Assembly: GCA_937891325.1 (NCBI GenBank)
Contig: CALAFU010000038.1
Span: forward strand, 1-6,259
Direction of reading: 5' to 3'
Origin: an uncultured Candidatus Melainabacteria bacterium
Lineage (GTDB): Bacteria > Cyanobacteriota > Vampirovibrionia > Gastranaerophilales > Gastranaerophilaceae
Length of the DNA: 6,259 bases
Every line of letters starts with the position of its first letter. The first letter of the stretch is position 1. The translations under genes were made by a program, and so were the position numbers. Below, piece by piece: positions 6,245 through 6,259 of the stretch. The notes beneath the pieces are model-generated. The model worked only from the letters and a program-made list of their open reading frames with translations, was not told the DNA's origin and made no database searches.

Positions 6245-6259
6245 TTTATAATTGAAATG

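Overview
The window is an AT-rich bacterial segment with three protein genes, all on the + strand: a phosphoenolpyruvate carboxykinase (pckA, 17-1660), a divergent 6-pyruvoyl-tetrahydropterin synthase/QueD-family protein carrying a C-terminal zinc ribbon (1799-2368), and a complete replicative DNA polymerase III alpha subunit (dnaE, 2689-6204). I see no RNA genes, CRISPR arrays, insertion sequences or prophage genes. Low GC, compact spacing, strong Shine-Dalgarno sites on the first two genes and Rho-independent terminators fit a low-GC anaerobe. The DnaE N-terminus is of the type seen in Clostridia and in the non-photosynthetic cyanobacterial relatives (Gastranaerophilales/Melainabacteria). 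The sequence alone does not decide between these, and this assignment is an inference.

Layout: pckA starts right after a strong ribosome-binding site at the left edge and ends at a perfect 16-bp hairpin plus T-tract (1684-1724). A short gap with a plausible promoter leads to the QueD-like gene, which is closed by a second hairpin terminator (2374-2414) that could work in both directions. A 320-base gene-free stretch follows (2369-2688). It holds that terminator, a small inverted repeat, a striking triple 14-bp tandem repeat with an ACGTACGT palindrome in each unit, and an extended -10 promoter for dnaE. dnaE then runs almost to the right edge, followed by three short 8-bp near-repeats.

The three genes look like separate transcription units, because both gaps contain terminators. 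Their functions (C4/PEP metabolism, pterin-type chemistry, DNA replication) have no obvious common pathway. The points most worth attention are the QueD-like protein, which by eye lacks the catalytic Cys and the substrate Glu but keeps the zinc ligands and gains a zinc ribbon; the tandem palindromic repeat upstream of dnaE; the apparent absence of a Shine-Dalgarno site for dnaE; and the fully conserved PHP metal site of DnaE, which suggests intrinsic proofreading. I found no clear sign of a wholly new multi-gene system.
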